This document shows, in pieces, positions 52,923 through 62,954 of a DNA stretch of 64,000 nt. The notes under the pieces are model-generated. The model ran no database searches. It saw nothing but the letters and a program-made list of their open reading frames with translations, and was not told the origin of the DNA. The stretch is from Bacillota bacterium (GTDB lineage Bacteria; Bacillota; UBA4882; UBA10575). Position numbers and translations under genes: made by a program. Location: NCBI GenBank assembly GCA_029782135.1, contig JAKOVI010000130.1:16531-80530 (forward strand), written 5' to 3'. The stretch's first letter is position 1; each line of letters begins with the position of its first letter.

Positions 52923-54398
52923 ATGGAACGGTTTGATATCTTTAAAGATATCGCCGAACGTACTAATGGAAATATTTATATAGGGGTTGTCGGTCCGGTA
53001 CGGACCGGGAAGTCGACTTTCATCAAACGGTTTATGGAACTGATGGTCTTACCGCAGATCGAGGATCCGTTCTACCGGGAAAGAACACAAGATGAACTAC
53101 CGCAGAGCGGCGCGGGAAAAACGATTATGACGACTGAACCGAAATTCATCCCGGATGAAGCGATTCCTTTAAAATTCGACCATATTGAGTTGCAGGTTCG
53201 TCTGGTCGATTGTGTTGGTTATACGGTGGAAGGCGCAAGGGGTTATCTGGATGAGATGGGACCACGGATGGTGATTACCCCATGGCATAGTACGCCGGTT
53301 ACTTTTCAGACCGCGGCGGAAATGGGAACCAAAAAGGTGATCCAGGACCATTCCACCATTGGGTTGGTCATTACGACCGATGGCAGTATTACCGAGATTC
53401 CGCGGGAAAATTATGTACCGGCTGAGGAGAGGGTGATTAGTGAACTCTCCGCCTTAGGGAAACCCTTCGTGGTGGTGGTTAACTCGGTCCATCCGCAGGC
53501 CCGTGAAACGTTGGAACTGGTTGCCGAATTACAAGCCAAGTACCAAGTTCCGGTCCTGCCGATTGATTGCTTGAAGATGGAAGAGGCGGCGGTTCAGCAG
53601 ATTGTCCAGGAGCTGCTGACGATGTTCCCCGTGCAGGAGATCCGGGTTAATTTTGCCGACTGGATTGAAGAACTTCCGGCCGGACATTGGTTGCGCCGCG
53701 AGTATGAAGAGGCGGTTTTTAACGCGGTCGCCGAGGTGGAAAAGATTAAAGATGTGGATGCTGTGCCGGCCCTCCTTGCTACGGCGGAACATATGGGGAA
53801 AGTTCATTTTTCAAAGTTCGATTTGGGGAAAGGGACGGTGGAGATTGAGATCGAAACCGCCGAGGAGCTGTTCTACCAAATCCTCCAGGAAATCACCGGC
53901 TTGGCTTTGCACAACAAAGGCGAACTCCTCCGTAGTATCCGGGAACTCGCGTTCGCGAAAAATGAATACCAAAAAATTGCCGGGGCACTGGAACAAGTTA
54001 AAGCAACGGGTTATGGTCTAGTCATGCCCCAAGTGGAGGAGATCGAATTTGCGGAACCGCAACTGATTCACCAGGGCAGCCGGTGTGGGGTAAGGATTAG
54101 AGCTTCGGCCCCTTCCTATCACTTTATAAAAGCAAATATTCATACCGAAGTTATTCCGGTGGTCGGGACGGAGAAACAAGGGGAAGAGTTTGTGCGATTC
54201 TTAACCGAAGAATTTGAGAAAGATCCGGAAGGTATTTGGAAAACGGAGTTTTTCGGAAAGACCCTCCATGACTTAGTGAAAGAAGGAATCCAGGCCAAAT
54301 TAAGCCGTATGCCCGTCAATGCCCAGGAAAAACTGCAGGAAACTTTGAGTAAAATTCTCAATGACGGTAGCGGAGGATTGATCTGCATCATCATTTAA
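52923..54398 (+). CDS. spoIVA: Spore morphogenetic ATPase SpoIVA
   Basis: A 491-residue ATPase that polymerises around the forespore and anchors the coat. The Walker A sequence is GPVRTGKS (Lys30 in the same position as in Bacillus subtilis), and the tail ends in GGLICIII, the hydrophobic C-terminus needed for forespore targeting. AGGGAGG precedes ATG 52923. It is monocistronic with its own terminator and a long upstream region. Confidence 0.98.
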   Translation: MERFDIFKDIAERTNGNIYIGVVGPVRTGKSTFIKRFMELMVLPQIEDPFYRERTQDELPQSGAGKTIMTTEPKFIPDEAIPLKFDHIELQVRLVDCVGYTVEGARGYLDEMGPRMVITPWHSTPVTFQTAAEMGTKKVIQDHSTIGLVITTDGSITEIPRENYVPAEERVISELSALGKPFVVVVNSVHPQARETLELVAELQAKYQVPVLPIDCLKMEEAAVQQIVQELLTMFPVQEIRVNFADWIEELPAGHWLRREYEEAVFNAVAEVEKIKDVDAVPALLATAEHMGKVHFSKFDLGKGTVEIEIETAEELFYQILQEITGLALHNKGELLRSIRELAFAKNEYQKIAGALEQVKATGYGLVMPQVEEIEFAEPQLIHQGSRCGVRIRASAPSYHFIKANIHTEVIPVVGTEKQGEEFVRFLTEEFEKDPEGIWKTEFFGKTLHDLVKEGIQAKLSRMPVNAQEKLQETLSKILNDGSGGLICIII

Positions 54399-54475
54399 AG
54401 AAACCGTTCAATCAGGAGCACAAACTCCGAGATGGCCGGAAAAGGGCTCATCATTAAAAAGCCTGTTAAAAGCGG

Positions 54476-54508
54476 GAAAGCCGTGGGTGTTCACGGCTTT
54501 TATTTTTT
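54476..54508 (+). terminator. Intrinsic terminator after spoIVA
   Basis: GAAAGCCGTG, six bases and CACGGCTTTT, then a T-rich tail. Confidence 0.85.
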
Positions 54509-54586
54509 GTCCGGAGGAACCTGATCTGCCGGAGCTAGGATGAATAGTGAATTAAAAAGAATTAATAGGAAATATTTTAGTTTAGA

Positions 54587-54615
54587 TTGAAGGAGAATAG
54601 GGAAATATCTAGAAT
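54587..54615 (+). promoter_or_regulatory. Sigma-A promoter of hup
   Basis: TTGAAG (54587-54592), a 17-base spacer and TAGAAT (54610-54615). It is 84 bases upstream of the HU start in an AT-rich stretch. Confidence 0.6.
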
Positions 54616-54699
54616 AGAATAGTGTCAATTCACTTGGTAACTATTTTTGGCCAATTGTCATAACGCACCTGTTGTGTGCAGCGGAAGGAGGTGAAGCTG

Positions 54700-54975
54700 A
54701 TGACAAAATCGGAATTAATTGATCAAGTAGCGGAAAAAAGTGGCTTGACCAAAAAAGATTCTGGAAAAGCTGTTGATGCAGTTTTTTCAGCAATGACCGA
54801 GGCTTTAACAAAGGGAGATAAAGTTCAATTAGTTGGGTTTGGCAGCTTTGAGGTAAGGGAGAGGAGCGCCCGGACCGGACGGAATCCTCAAACCGGAGCG
54901 ACAATTAAGATTAAGGCCAGAAAGGTGCCGGTCTTCAAACCTGGAAAGGCTTTAAAAGAAGCTGTCGACCGGTAA
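54700..54975 (+). CDS. hup: HU family DNA-binding protein
   Basis: A 91-residue nucleoid protein that bends DNA. Family marks are [52 protein letters not shown] with the DNA-intercalating Pro of the arm, and [16 protein letters not shown] 54700 lies eight bases after GGAGG; the open frame upstream is noise. Confidence 0.97.
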   Translation: MTKSELIDQVAEKSGLTKKDSGKAVDAVFSAMTEALTKGDKVQLVGFGSFEVRERSARTGRNPQTGATIKIKARKVPVFKPGKALKEAVDR

Positions 54976-55050
54976 AAGTTTGTAACAAAAACAGTTACAA
55001 ATGTCTTATTGATCTTCAGGTGAAGAAGATTTGTCTTTACAGTACTTACG

Positions 55051-55078
55051 AAGGCCTTCCGTTTACGGGGGCCTTTTC
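55051..55078 (+). terminator. Intrinsic terminator after hup
   Basis: AAGGCC and CCG, a four-base loop, CGG and GGCCTT, then four T. An extra hairpin without T-run lies nearer to hup (TTTGTAAC/GTTACAAA, 54979-55001). Confidence 0.65.
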
Positions 55079-55157
55079 ATATACAAACATATGAAAGGAA
55101 CTGCCAAACAATTTTTTCGTTCTTATAAAGGGATTGTGAACGTGGAGGCGATCGTTG

Positions 55158-55727
55158 ATGAACAGGAAAAAATTTATCCGCGACTTTTTGGAAGTGGTTC
55201 TACCCGCGTTCCTTTTGTTTCTGGTCTTAAGAGCCTTTGTCGTTGAGGCAAGATATGTTCCCAGTCCTTCAATGCGCCCAACGATTATTGAATGGGATCG
55301 ATTTCTCGTGGAAAAGGTATCATATTATTTCCGCGAGCCCCGGCGTGGCGATATTGTGGTTTTTCACCCAACGGAGAAAGCGAATAATCTGGTCAAAGCC
55401 GAACAGTTACGCTTGGGTCAACGCGTCACCGGCCTTGACGATTTTATTAAACGGATTATCGGCCTGCCGGGGGAGACGATTGAAATTACCGGAGGGAAAG
55501 TTCTGATCAACGGAACTCCCTTAGTGGAAGAATATATCCCGCCTGCCAACCGGCCTTATTATGAATTTGGGCCCCTGACGATTGGCGAGAACGAATTCTT
55601 TGTCTTAGGAGATAATAGAAATCAAAGTTGGGATAGTCATTACTGGGGGACCGTCCCCCGGAAGAATATTGTGGGAAGGGCTTTTTGGCGTTTTTGGCCG
55701 TTAAACCGGATGGGGAGAATCCGTTAA
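55158..55727 (+). CDS. lepB: Signal peptidase I
   Basis: A 189-residue membrane protease that removes export signals. One N-terminal anchor (VVLPAFLLFLVLRAFVV) is followed by the catalytic Ser38 in PSPSMRPTI and the general base Lys98 in DDFIKRIIGLPG. The GDNRNQSWDSHYWGTVP block is also diagnostic. ATG 55158 follows GGAGG; TTG 55155 is an equal alternative. Confidence 0.95.
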   Translation: MNRKKFIRDFLEVVLPAFLLFLVLRAFVVEARYVPSPSMRPTIIEWDRFLVEKVSYYFREPRRGDIVVFHPTEKANNLVKAEQLRLGQRVTGLDDFIKRIIGLPGETIEITGGKVLINGTPLVEEYIPPANRPYYEFGPLTIGENEFFVLGDNRNQSWDSHYWGTVPRKNIVGRAFWRFWPLNRMGRIR

Positions 55728-55753
55728 ACTGTGGAGGCAAAGGAGTTAATACA

Positions 55754-56383
55754 ATGCGGTTACAGCAGTTTGTCCTGGGGGATCTCAAAGTTAATACCTA
55801 TCTGCTCTGGGACGAGGAAACCTTGGAAGCTCTTTGCCTGGATCCAGGCGCTCCAGTGCAAGAATTATTGGCGGAGATCGAAAAAGAAAAGCTGATTCTG
55901 AAATATATCGTGCTCACCCATGGCCATTATGATCATATCCTGGGGGTCGACGCATTGAAAACCGCCACCCAAGCCCCCGTCTTAATTCATGCCGCCGATG
56001 CGGAAATGATCGCCAATTCGGCGCTGAATTTATCTTTTTTATTCGGGAGCGAGCTTTCATTAAGCGCCGACCGGCTCCTGACCGATGGCGAAATCCTTTG
56101 TTTAGGTGCGAAGTTGATCAAAGTTGAGCATACGCCCGGTCATTCCCCGGGAAGTATCTCCTTAACCCATCCGGGCTTGGTCTTTTCCGGCGATCTTTTG
56201 TTTGCCGGCAGTGTCGGCCGGACGGATTTACCAGGCGGTGACCAGGAAACGCTCCGCCACAGCCTTATAAAACTACTGAAATATCCCGATGAAACAAAGG
56301 TCTTTCCCGGTCATGGCCCGGAGACGATCATTGGGCGGGAAAAAATATATAACCCATTTCTCCAGAACTTGGCAGGTGAATAG
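55754..56383 (+). CDS. Metallo-beta-lactamase-fold hydrolase (glyoxalase II-like)
   Basis: A 209-residue cytoplasmic metal hydrolase. The zinc-binding motif THGHYDHILG, the ligand His in HTPGHSPGS, the bridging Asp in FSGDLLFAGSVGRTDLPGGD, and PGHGPET are all present, giving a dinuclear centre. Family members include glyoxalase II and YqgX. AAAGGAG lies eight bases before ATG 55754. hemZ follows without a gap. Confidence 0.93.
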   Translation: MRLQQFVLGDLKVNTYLLWDEETLEALCLDPGAPVQELLAEIEKEKLILKYIVLTHGHYDHILGVDALKTATQAPVLIHAADAEMIANSALNLSFLFGSELSLSADRLLTDGEILCLGAKLIKVEHTPGHSPGSISLTHPGLVFSGDLLFAGSVGRTDLPGGDQETLRHSLIKLLKYPDETKVFPGHGPETIIGREKIYNPFLQNLAGE

Positions 56384-57880
56384 ATGGCTTCTTATTTTCT
56401 TGCTTGCAACTGGCCGGACAACCAGCAAAACATGGAGAATATGGTGACCGCCTTTGATCCGGAGGCTGTTTTATGCGCTGACGGCGAGGCTGATTACCGG
56501 ATTATGCTTAATCTTTCCTCCGATGAGCGAGGGATTCTCTGCCGGGGTGAGCTGAAAGGGCTGGCGGAAGCAGAAATCGCTTTCCGTGACGCGGAGATTA
56601 CCGATCCGCGGTATTCTCCAGAGCATTTTCAACAGCGCTGTAAGGAAGTGGTTCGCCGCGGTGTATTAACCTTGCTCAAGCAATGTCGTGACATGGAACT
56701 ACCCTGGGGGATTTTAACCGGGGTCCGGCCTACCAAAATCTTTCATTATCTGCGCGATCTTGGCTTTTCCCCGCTCGAAATCCGGGAGAGACTGGAGACC
56801 GTCTATCTCCTGGCTCCCGAGAAAGCAGCGCTCCTAACCGAAGTGGGGGAAAGGCAGCGACCCTGGCTGGCGGGGGCGGAAGAAAAGCTCTGTCTTTATA
56901 TTGGGATTCCGTTTTGTCCTACGAAATGCCAGTATTGTTCTTTTGCTTCTTATCCCTTGGCCTCCCATGGCCATTTACTTGACGGCTTTTTGTCCGCTCT
57001 CATTTACGAGCTTGAAGTGATCGGGGAAGCTTTGCGTAAAGTGAAAAAACCGGTTGTCGCGCTTTATATCGGCGGGGGAACACCGACTGTCTTAAACCAT
57101 GAGCAGTTACGCCGTCTCATGCAGGAGATTCATCACCACCTGCCGGTGGCTGGCCTCCAGGAGTTTACGGTGGAAGCCGGACGGCCGGATACATTGGACC
57201 GTGAAAAGCTTGCACTCTTAAAGGAGTACGGGGTTACGAGAATCAGCGTCAACCCGCAAACAACCAATCCCCGGACCCTCAAGCTGATCGGCAGGCAGCA
57301 TACCCTGGCGGATCTGGACCGCGCGGTGCAGTTTGTGCGGGAGGTTCAAATCCCCTGTTTAAATATGGATATGATCGTAGGTTTGCCGGGAGAAACCGAG
57401 GAAGACTGGGAGAATACCCTTGAACGGCTTCTCGCGGCGGAAGCCGAGAATATCACCATCCACACTTTGGCACCGAAAAGAGCGGCGGTTTGGGATTATT
57501 CCCAAATAAAACAGGAGATTAAAACGGATCAGATTGCCCGGTCCTTGAAAAGGATTCATACCAGGTTGCGCAGTAAAGGATATTATCCCTATTATCTTTA
57601 CCGCCAACGGAGAATCGTTGCCGGGGAAGAAAATACCGGTTATACCGCAAATGGATGGGAGGGGATTTACAATATTCTGATGATGGAAGAACGGGCCACC
57701 ATTATCGGGCTTGGAGGAGGCGCGGTCAGCAAGTGGCTTAATCCGGTAACGTTTGAGCTGTCGCGTACGCCAAACCCGAAATGCCCGGCCACGTATCAAC
57801 AGCGGATTAAGGAAATTGTTGGCGAAAAAGTCAACAAGCTCTTCGGGAGTTTAATTGACAACCCCGGACGCATTAGGTAA
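56384..57880 (+). CDS. hemZ: HemZ-type coproporphyrinogen III dehydrogenase, radical SAM
   Basis: A 498-residue radical SAM enzyme related to HemN. The cluster motif is GIPFCPTKCQYCSF near residue 180, and GGGTPTVL, EAGRPDT, INPQTTNPRTLKLIGRQHT, DMIVGLPGETEEDW complete the core. An N-terminal ~170-residue domain is typical of HemZ rather than HemN. Other haem genes are not seen here. ATG 56384 abuts the upstream stop. Confidence 0.93.
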   Translation: MASYFLACNWPDNQQNMENMVTAFDPEAVLCADGEADYRIMLNLSSDERGILCRGELKGLAEAEIAFRDAEITDPRYSPEHFQQRCKEVVRRGVLTLLKQCRDMELPWGILTGVRPTKIFHYLRDLGFSPLEIRERLETVYLLAPEKAALLTEVGERQRPWLAGAEEKLCLYIGIPFCPTKCQYCSFASYPLASHGHLLDGFLSALIYELEVIGEALRKVKKPVVALYIGGGTPTVLNHEQLRRLMQEIHHHLPVAGLQEFTVEAGRPDTLDREKLALLKEYGVTRISVNPQTTNPRTLKLIGRQHTLADLDRAVQFVREVQIPCLNMDMIVGLPGETEEDWENTLERLLAAEAENITIHTLAPKRAAVWDYSQIKQEIKTDQIARSLKRIHTRLRSKGYYPYYLYRQRRIVAGEENTGYTANGWEGIYNILMMEERATIIGLGGGAVSKWLNPVTFELSRTPNPKCPATYQQRIKEIVGEKVNKLFGSLIDNPGRIR

Positions 57881-57970
57881 AATAAATTGAAGATGTGACC
57901 TGGAAAGCGGTGTACCTTCTTTTTTCATGTCGGAATGAATGTAAAAAATAAATTTTAAGGAGGAATTTTT

Positions 57971-59488
57971 TTGGCTGGAATGATGAGTATTCGCCGGTTG
58001 TCGAAGACCCTTTTGAAGCCGGTTGTTATTATTTTAATCTTAGGATTATGCATTGGTCTTTTTTATGCGATTCCCCGTTTTAACACGGTCGACAGTTCTT
58101 ACCTTTACAAAGGGCCGGCGGCGCGGGTGAATGGACAAACCATAAAAGATGAGGATTTTAACGAAATATACGTGCGCTATCTGCGACAGGCCGGCGGTTA
58201 CCTGAGCGAAGAAGAAATGAAAGTGCAGACCATGGAATATCTGATTGAGTCGGAGTTGGTCCGCCAAGCGGTTAAGGAGCAGAAGGTTGAGATTTCCGCG
58301 GCTGAAATTGACAAGTTCCTCGAAGATGTTAAGACCTATAACCAGATCAAGTCAGATGAAGAACTAAAAATGCTGATTTCACAGGTTGGCGCGAAAAACC
58401 TTAAGGCATTCAAAGAAATGCTCCGCGAGATCCTGGCCGAGCAGAAATTATATGCCCAACTCGCTAAAGAAGCTAAGCTTGAAGTCTCCGAGGAAGAAGT
58501 GAAAGAACACTTTGAGACGATGGATTTGTCCCATATCTTGATCGCCACCGATTCGTTAGTTACGGAAAAACCGTCTTCACCCGAAGCCGCCTTGAAAAAA
58601 GCGCAAGAGGTCTATCGCAAGCTGCAAGCTGGTGAGAAGTTCGAAGATTTAGCGAAAGAGTACTCTGATGATGCCAGCAACAAGGAGCAGGGCGGTTTGC
58701 TTGGGACGGCGTCGGTTGCATACTTCAAGAGCGTTTTCGTCCCTGAATTTGTTGATGCAGCTTTAAAATTAAAGGCCGGGGAGTATAGCGCACCGGTCAA
58801 AACTGAATTCGGGTATCATTTAATTAAGATGAATGAGCGAAAATATGCTCAAGGAGAAGAGTGGGAAGCGGCAAAAGAGCGGATCAGAACCGAGCTCTAC
58901 GCCCAAAAATTCCAGATGGAAAAACGGCAGGAATGGATCAAAAACCTCCGCGAAAATGAAGCAAAAATTGAGATTTTAGATCCAATGCTTTTAGGTTATT
59001 CTCTCGCTGAGAAAGAGAAGTGGGCGGAAGCAGCACAGGCTTATGAAAAAGCGCTCACCGACAAAAGATATAAGAACAAGCTCAATACTTTCCTTGCTTT
59101 AGCAAATGTTTATAAAGAAGCGAAAAACTTTGACGCAGCGCTGAATGTTTTTAACCGCCTGCCAAAAGAGTTCGCGAATGATTTCGCGGTTCCGATGGTA
59201 AAAGCGGAGATTTACGCCGCACAAGAGAAGAAAGAAGAGGCCAAACAGGCTTTATTGGAAGCGCAGGCGAAAGCAGGGGATGAGCTGATGTTGCTCCGGC
59301 AGGTTCTCGAAAAAATGCAGGAGTTGGGGTTGACGGCGGAAACGGAAGCGTTACAGGAAAAGATCGAGGCGCTGGAAGCCAAGTTCCAGGCGGAACAGGA
59401 AGAACTGACCCGCATCATCCTGGAAGAACAGGAACGGATTAATTCGCAACAGAGCGAAATCTTTGAAACACCGTCCGCCGAAAAATAG
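57971..59488 (+). CDS. Membrane-anchored parvulin PPIase with TPR region
   Basis: A 505-residue extracytoplasmic foldase. One N-terminal helix (PVVIILILGLCIGLFYAI) anchors it, without a lipobox, so it is not a PrsA lipoprotein. A SurA-N-like helical domain (~45-180) is followed by a parvulin domain (~195-300; DLSHILIATDSL, ALKKAQEVYRKLQAGEKFEDLAKEYSDD, EFGYHLIKMNERK). TPR-like repeats follow (~350-440; AEAAQAYEKALTDK, ALANVYKEAKNFDAALNVF), and the C-terminus is a Glu/Gln-rich coiled coil. TTG 57971 follows AAGGAGG. It lies upstream of hisS. Confidence 0.88.
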   Translation: MAGMMSIRRLSKTLLKPVVIILILGLCIGLFYAIPRFNTVDSSYLYKGPAARVNGQTIKDEDFNEIYVRYLRQAGGYLSEEEMKVQTMEYLIESELVRQAVKEQKVEISAAEIDKFLEDVKTYNQIKSDEELKMLISQVGAKNLKAFKEMLREILAEQKLYAQLAKEAKLEVSEEEVKEHFETMDLSHILIATDSLVTEKPSSPEAALKKAQEVYRKLQAGEKFEDLAKEYSDDASNKEQGGLLGTASVAYFKSVFVPEFVDAALKLKAGEYSAPVKTEFGYHLIKMNERKYAQGEEWEAAKERIRTELYAQKFQMEKRQEWIKNLRENEAKIEILDPMLLGYSLAEKEKWAEAAQAYEKALTDKRYKNKLNTFLALANVYKEAKNFDAALNVFNRLPKEFANDFAVPMVKAEIYAAQEKKEEAKQALLEAQAKAGDELMLLRQVLEKMQELGLTAETEALQEKIEALEAKFQAEQEELTRIILEEQERINSQQSEIFETPSAEK

Positions 59489-59565
59489 AAGCTCCCTTCG
59501 CGGGCTAATCTGGTGGGTGGAGGGGAAACCCTTCACCCTTTCTTTCATTATCTCGGAAATGGGGG

Positions 59566-60846
59566 ATGAGTTTGACAGTCTCACCGCGTGGTACTTACGA
59601 TATTATGCCTGATCAGGCGCTCGCCTGGCAATGGATGGAAATTAACATCCGGGAGATCTTGGTGGCCTATGGTTATGGTGAGATCCGGACGCCGATTTTT
59701 GAACATACCGAGCTTTTTTTACGGGGTATTGGAGAAACCACCGATATTGTGGAAAAAGAGATGTATTCTTTTACCGACAAAGGCGGACGCAGTCTTACCC
59801 TCCGTCCGGAGGGAACCGCTCCGGTGGTGAGAGCATATATCCAGCACAAACTGCATGGGCAGGGCGGCTCGACGAAACTCTTTTATCTTGGGCCAATGTT
59901 CCGGCAAGAGCGGCCGCAAGCCGGACGTTTCCGCCAATTCCACCAGTTTGGGGTGGAACTGATTGGAGAAGATAGCCCGGTCGCCGATGCCGAAGTGATC
60001 GTCCTGGCGCATGAACTTTACCGTCAGCTTGGCCTGACTGGACTTGAGATTTACTTAAACACCGTCGGTTGTCCGGTCTGCCGGCAGGAGTATAAAAAAG
60101 CATTAATTACGTCCTTGAAAAATTCTTCCGACCAGCTCTGCCCGAGCTGCCGGTTGCGCTTGGAAAAGAACCCTTTGCGGGTCCTTGATTGTAAAGAGGC
60201 TTCCTGCCAAGCCCTGACCGCACAGGCTCCATCGCTCCATGATTTTCTTTGTCAGGATTGCCGGGATCATTTTCAACAAGTGCGGAAACTCCTCGATCAA
60301 GTGCAGGTGAAATACAAGATTCAACCCAAGTTGGTCAGGGGGTTGGATTACTATACCCGAACGGTCTTTGAAGTGATCAATCATGACCTGGGCGCTCAGA
60401 ACGCGATTTGCGGCGGAGGACGATATGACGGTCTAGTGGAAGAGTGCGGCGGGCCTTCCGTTCCCGGGGTAGGCTTTGCCTCCGGGATGGAACGGCTCTT
60501 TATGACCCTCGAACAGAAAGGCTTATTACCGGCCTTTTCACGGGCGCCGCAGGTTTATATCATTCCCTTAAGTGCTGAGCTCACAACGGTGAGCTTTGAA
60601 GCGGCTTTTATCTTGCGGCAGAAGGGGTTTAAAGTCGAGTTGGGCTATGCCCCGAAAAGCCTGAAAGCGCAACTGAAAGCCGCCAACAAATCCGGGGCCC
60701 CGTTGGCGGTGATTATCGGCGAAGATGAATGGCAAGACCGTCAGGTGACGATCAGACAGATGTATGAAGGAAATCAACTGCGGGTTGATTGGGCGGACCT
60801 GGCGGTACAGGTAGCGCAGTTGCTTCCGCCGGCGGAACAAGATTAG
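59566..60846 (+). CDS. hisS: Histidyl-tRNA synthetase
   Basis: A 426-residue class II synthetase. Motif 1 region GYGEIRTPIFEHTELF, motif 2 FYLGPMFRQERPQAGRFRQFHQFGVE, His-specific LVRGLDYYTRTVFE and motif 3 GVGFASGMERL are present, and the C-terminal anticodon-binding domain follows. The insertion domain carries four CxxC-like Cys pairs (CPVC, CPSC, CEASC-like, CQDC), usual for Firmicutes HisRS. TTG 59572 may be the actual start, since GGGGGA abuts ATG 59566. aspS follows. Confidence 0.97.
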   Translation: MSLTVSPRGTYDIMPDQALAWQWMEINIREILVAYGYGEIRTPIFEHTELFLRGIGETTDIVEKEMYSFTDKGGRSLTLRPEGTAPVVRAYIQHKLHGQGGSTKLFYLGPMFRQERPQAGRFRQFHQFGVELIGEDSPVADAEVIVLAHELYRQLGLTGLEIYLNTVGCPVCRQEYKKALITSLKNSSDQLCPSCRLRLEKNPLRVLDCKEASCQALTAQAPSLHDFLCQDCRDHFQQVRKLLDQVQVKYKIQPKLVRGLDYYTRTVFEVINHDLGAQNAICGGGRYDGLVEECGGPSVPGVGFASGMERLFMTLEQKGLLPAFSRAPQVYIIPLSAELTTVSFEAAFILRQKGFKVELGYAPKSLKAQLKAANKSGAPLAVIIGEDEWQDRQVTIRQMYEGNQLRVDWADLAVQVAQLLPPAEQD

Positions 60847-60867
60847 TTGTTTAAAGGAGGGTTATCT

Positions 60868-62658
60868 TTGTTAGCTTGGAACAGAACTCATTATTGCGGG
60901 GAATTAAACCGAGCCGATGCCGGAAAAACCGTCTGTCTGAGCGGGTGGGTTAATCGTTACCGGAACTTGGGCGGGGTCTTGTTTGTTGATCTTCGCGACC
61001 GGAAAGGAATCGTCCAGGTTGTCTTCAATCCTGAGCATGACCACGCTCTTTTCCAACAAGCGGAGACTTTGCGGAACGAATTTGTGATAATGGTCAAAGG
61101 CCGCGTTGAACTGAGACCGGAAGAGATGGTCAATCCGGAAATGGGCACCGGCGAAGTGGAAGTCTATGCCGAAGAATTACTTATTCTCAATCCGGCGAAA
61201 ACACCCCCTATTTATGTTGACGAACGCGGGAGCGAAGTTGATGAAACCTTACGCTTACGTTACCGCTGTTTGGATCTGCGCCGGCCGGAGATGCAAAGGA
61301 ATATCGCCCTGCGGCACCGGATTACGAAATTAATCCGCGACTTTTTGGACGAAAAAGGTTTTTGGGAGATCGAAACCCCGATGCTGACCCGGAGTACCCC
61401 GGAAGGAGCACGTGATTTCCTGGTGCCCAGCCGGGTTAATCCCGGTAAGTTTTACGCCTTGCCCCAGTCACCGCAGCTTTTTAAACAGTTGTTGATGGCG
61501 GCCGGAATGGAGAAGTATTTCCAGATTGCCCGCTGTTTCCGGGATGAGGATCTGCGGGCGGACCGCCAGCCGGAATTTACCCAGCTCGACCTGGAAATGT
61601 CCTTTACCGGGCGTGAAGCGGTGCTGGATTTAATTGAAGAACTGATGGTCTTCATCTTTAAAGAGATCAAAGGGATCGAGCTATCCCGGCCCTTCCCGCG
61701 CCTGGATTACCAGGAAGCGATGAACCGGTATGGAAGCGACAAGCCGGATACCAGGTTCGGCCTCGAGTTGGTCGACATTTCTGCGCTGGTTGCCGGCTCT
61801 GAATTTGCGGTCTTCCAAAATGTGCTGGCTGCCGGAGGGAAAATAGTCGCCCTGACGGCGCCGGGTTGCGGAGGGTATTCCCGGCGCGAACTGGATGAGT
61901 TGCCAAAGCTCGCGGCGAAGTACGGTGCCAAAGGCGTCTCCTACTTGGCGCTGACCGAAGGAAGAATCAAATCCACGCTGACCAAATTCTTCACCCCGGA
62001 GCAGCTTGACCGGATCATTTACCGGATGGAAGCGAAAGATGGCGATCTGGTTGTGATCATTGCCGATCAAGATCCGAAAGTGGCCTTAACAGCCCTTGGT
62101 GCTTTGCGTCTTGAGTTTGGACAGCGCTTGAAATTAATTCCTAAAGACCAGTTTAATTTGCTTTGGGTGATTAATTTCCCCTTATTTGAGTTTAGCGAGG
62201 AAGAACAAAGACTGGTTGCGGTTCACCATCCGTTTACTTCACCGCTGCCGGAAGACAGTGTGTTACTGGACTCGGCGCCGCTCTCTGTCCGGGCCAACGC
62301 CTATGATCTGATCTTAAACGGGACGGAATTAGGAGGGGGCAGCATCCGGATTCACCGGCGTGACCTCCAGGAAAAAGTCTTTAAAGTCTTGGGCTTAGCC
62401 CCGGAACTGGTGCAGGAGAAATTCGGGTTCTTGCTAGAGGCTTTTGAGTATGGTACGCCGCCGCACGGCGGGATCGCCCTCGGGTTGGACCGTTTTGTCA
62501 TGTTATTAACCGGTGCGAACAGTCTCCGTGAGGTGATTGCTTTCCCGAAGACCACCAGCGGTACCTGCCTGCTAACGATGGCCCCTTCGGAGGTTGAGGA
62601 AGAACAATTAGAGGAATTACAGATTGCTCTTACCAAGAAGAGGCAAGAAGAGGCTTAA
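60868..62658 (+). CDS. aspS: Aspartyl-tRNA synthetase
   Basis: A 596-residue class II synthetase of the bacterial type. The N-terminal OB anticodon-binding domain (~1-110, [32 protein letters not shown]), motif 2 [29 protein letters not shown], a GAD insertion domain (~290-420) and motif 3 [15 protein letters not shown] are visible. The bacterial-type insertion suggests either a discriminating or non-discriminating enzyme; sequence alone does not settle it. TTG 60868 is six bases after AAGGAGGG. Confidence 0.97.
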   Translation: MLAWNRTHYCGELNRADAGKTVCLSGWVNRYRNLGGVLFVDLRDRKGIVQVVFNPEHDHALFQQAETLRNEFVIMVKGRVELRPEEMVNPEMGTGEVEVYAEELLILNPAKTPPIYVDERGSEVDETLRLRYRCLDLRRPEMQRNIALRHRITKLIRDFLDEKGFWEIETPMLTRSTPEGARDFLVPSRVNPGKFYALPQSPQLFKQLLMAAGMEKYFQIARCFRDEDLRADRQPEFTQLDLEMSFTGREAVLDLIEELMVFIFKEIKGIELSRPFPRLDYQEAMNRYGSDKPDTRFGLELVDISALVAGSEFAVFQNVLAAGGKIVALTAPGCGGYSRRELDELPKLAAKYGAKGVSYLALTEGRIKSTLTKFFTPEQLDRIIYRMEAKDGDLVVIIADQDPKVALTALGALRLEFGQRLKLIPKDQFNLLWVINFPLFEFSEEEQRLVAVHHPFTSPLPEDSVLLDSAPLSVRANAYDLILNGTELGGGSIRIHRRDLQEKVFKVLGLAPELVQEKFGFLLEAFEYGTPPHGGIALGLDRFVMLLTGANSLREVIAFPKTTSGTCLLTMAPSEVEEEQLEELQIALTKKRQEEA

Positions 62659-62666
62659 TCTTGACC

Positions 62667-62696
62667 TTGCACAAACAAGCCCCTTTGTGTTATCAT
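62667..62696 (+). promoter_or_regulatory. Sigma-A promoter of the 6S RNA
   Basis: TTGCAC (62667-62672), 18 bases and TATCAT (62691-62696). Transcription would start near 62703, right before the closing stem of the 6S RNA. Confidence 0.6.
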
Positions 62697-62702
62697 TTTT
62701 AT

Positions 62703-62889
62703 AGATAAAGCCCTGCTGTGTGCGTGATCAAGCTGATGTTTTGAACCAACACATTTACCTAGGGAGCTGTACTTCGGTTGTAGCGTGTATGCCTTTCCAG
62801 AGAAGGACACACAAAGCAACCGGGAGGCACCCACCTGTTGAGAGCGGGTTCAGGTAATCCTCAGCGGAAACGACACGGCGGGGTTTTCC
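62703..62889 (+). ncRNA. ssrS: 6S RNA (SsrS/BsrA type)
   Basis: About 185 bases, the usual length. The ends can pair perfectly: AAAGCCCTGCTGTG (62707-62720) with CACGGCGGGGTTTT (62874-62887), 14 pairs including a few G-U. Between them are purine-rich arms and an open centre, as expected for the bubble that mimics an open promoter and traps sigma-A RNA polymerase. Position between aspS and a 5-formyl-THF cyclo-ligase gene supports the call: bsrA follows aspS in Bacillus, and ssrS precedes the cyclo-ligase gene in E. coli. The ends are estimated. Confidence 0.85.
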
Positions 62890-62895
62890 TTTATC

Positions 62896-62923
62896 GACTG
62901 GTCTATTGTTGACCGTTTTTTTT
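62896..62923 (+). terminator. Possible terminator after 6S RNA
   Basis: GGTC, seven bases and GACC are followed by G and eight T. The stem is short, so termination may also use the 6S closing stem. Confidence 0.4.
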
Positions 62924-62954
62924 ATTTGCCTAGCGGCAGTTGATCCTGGAATGG

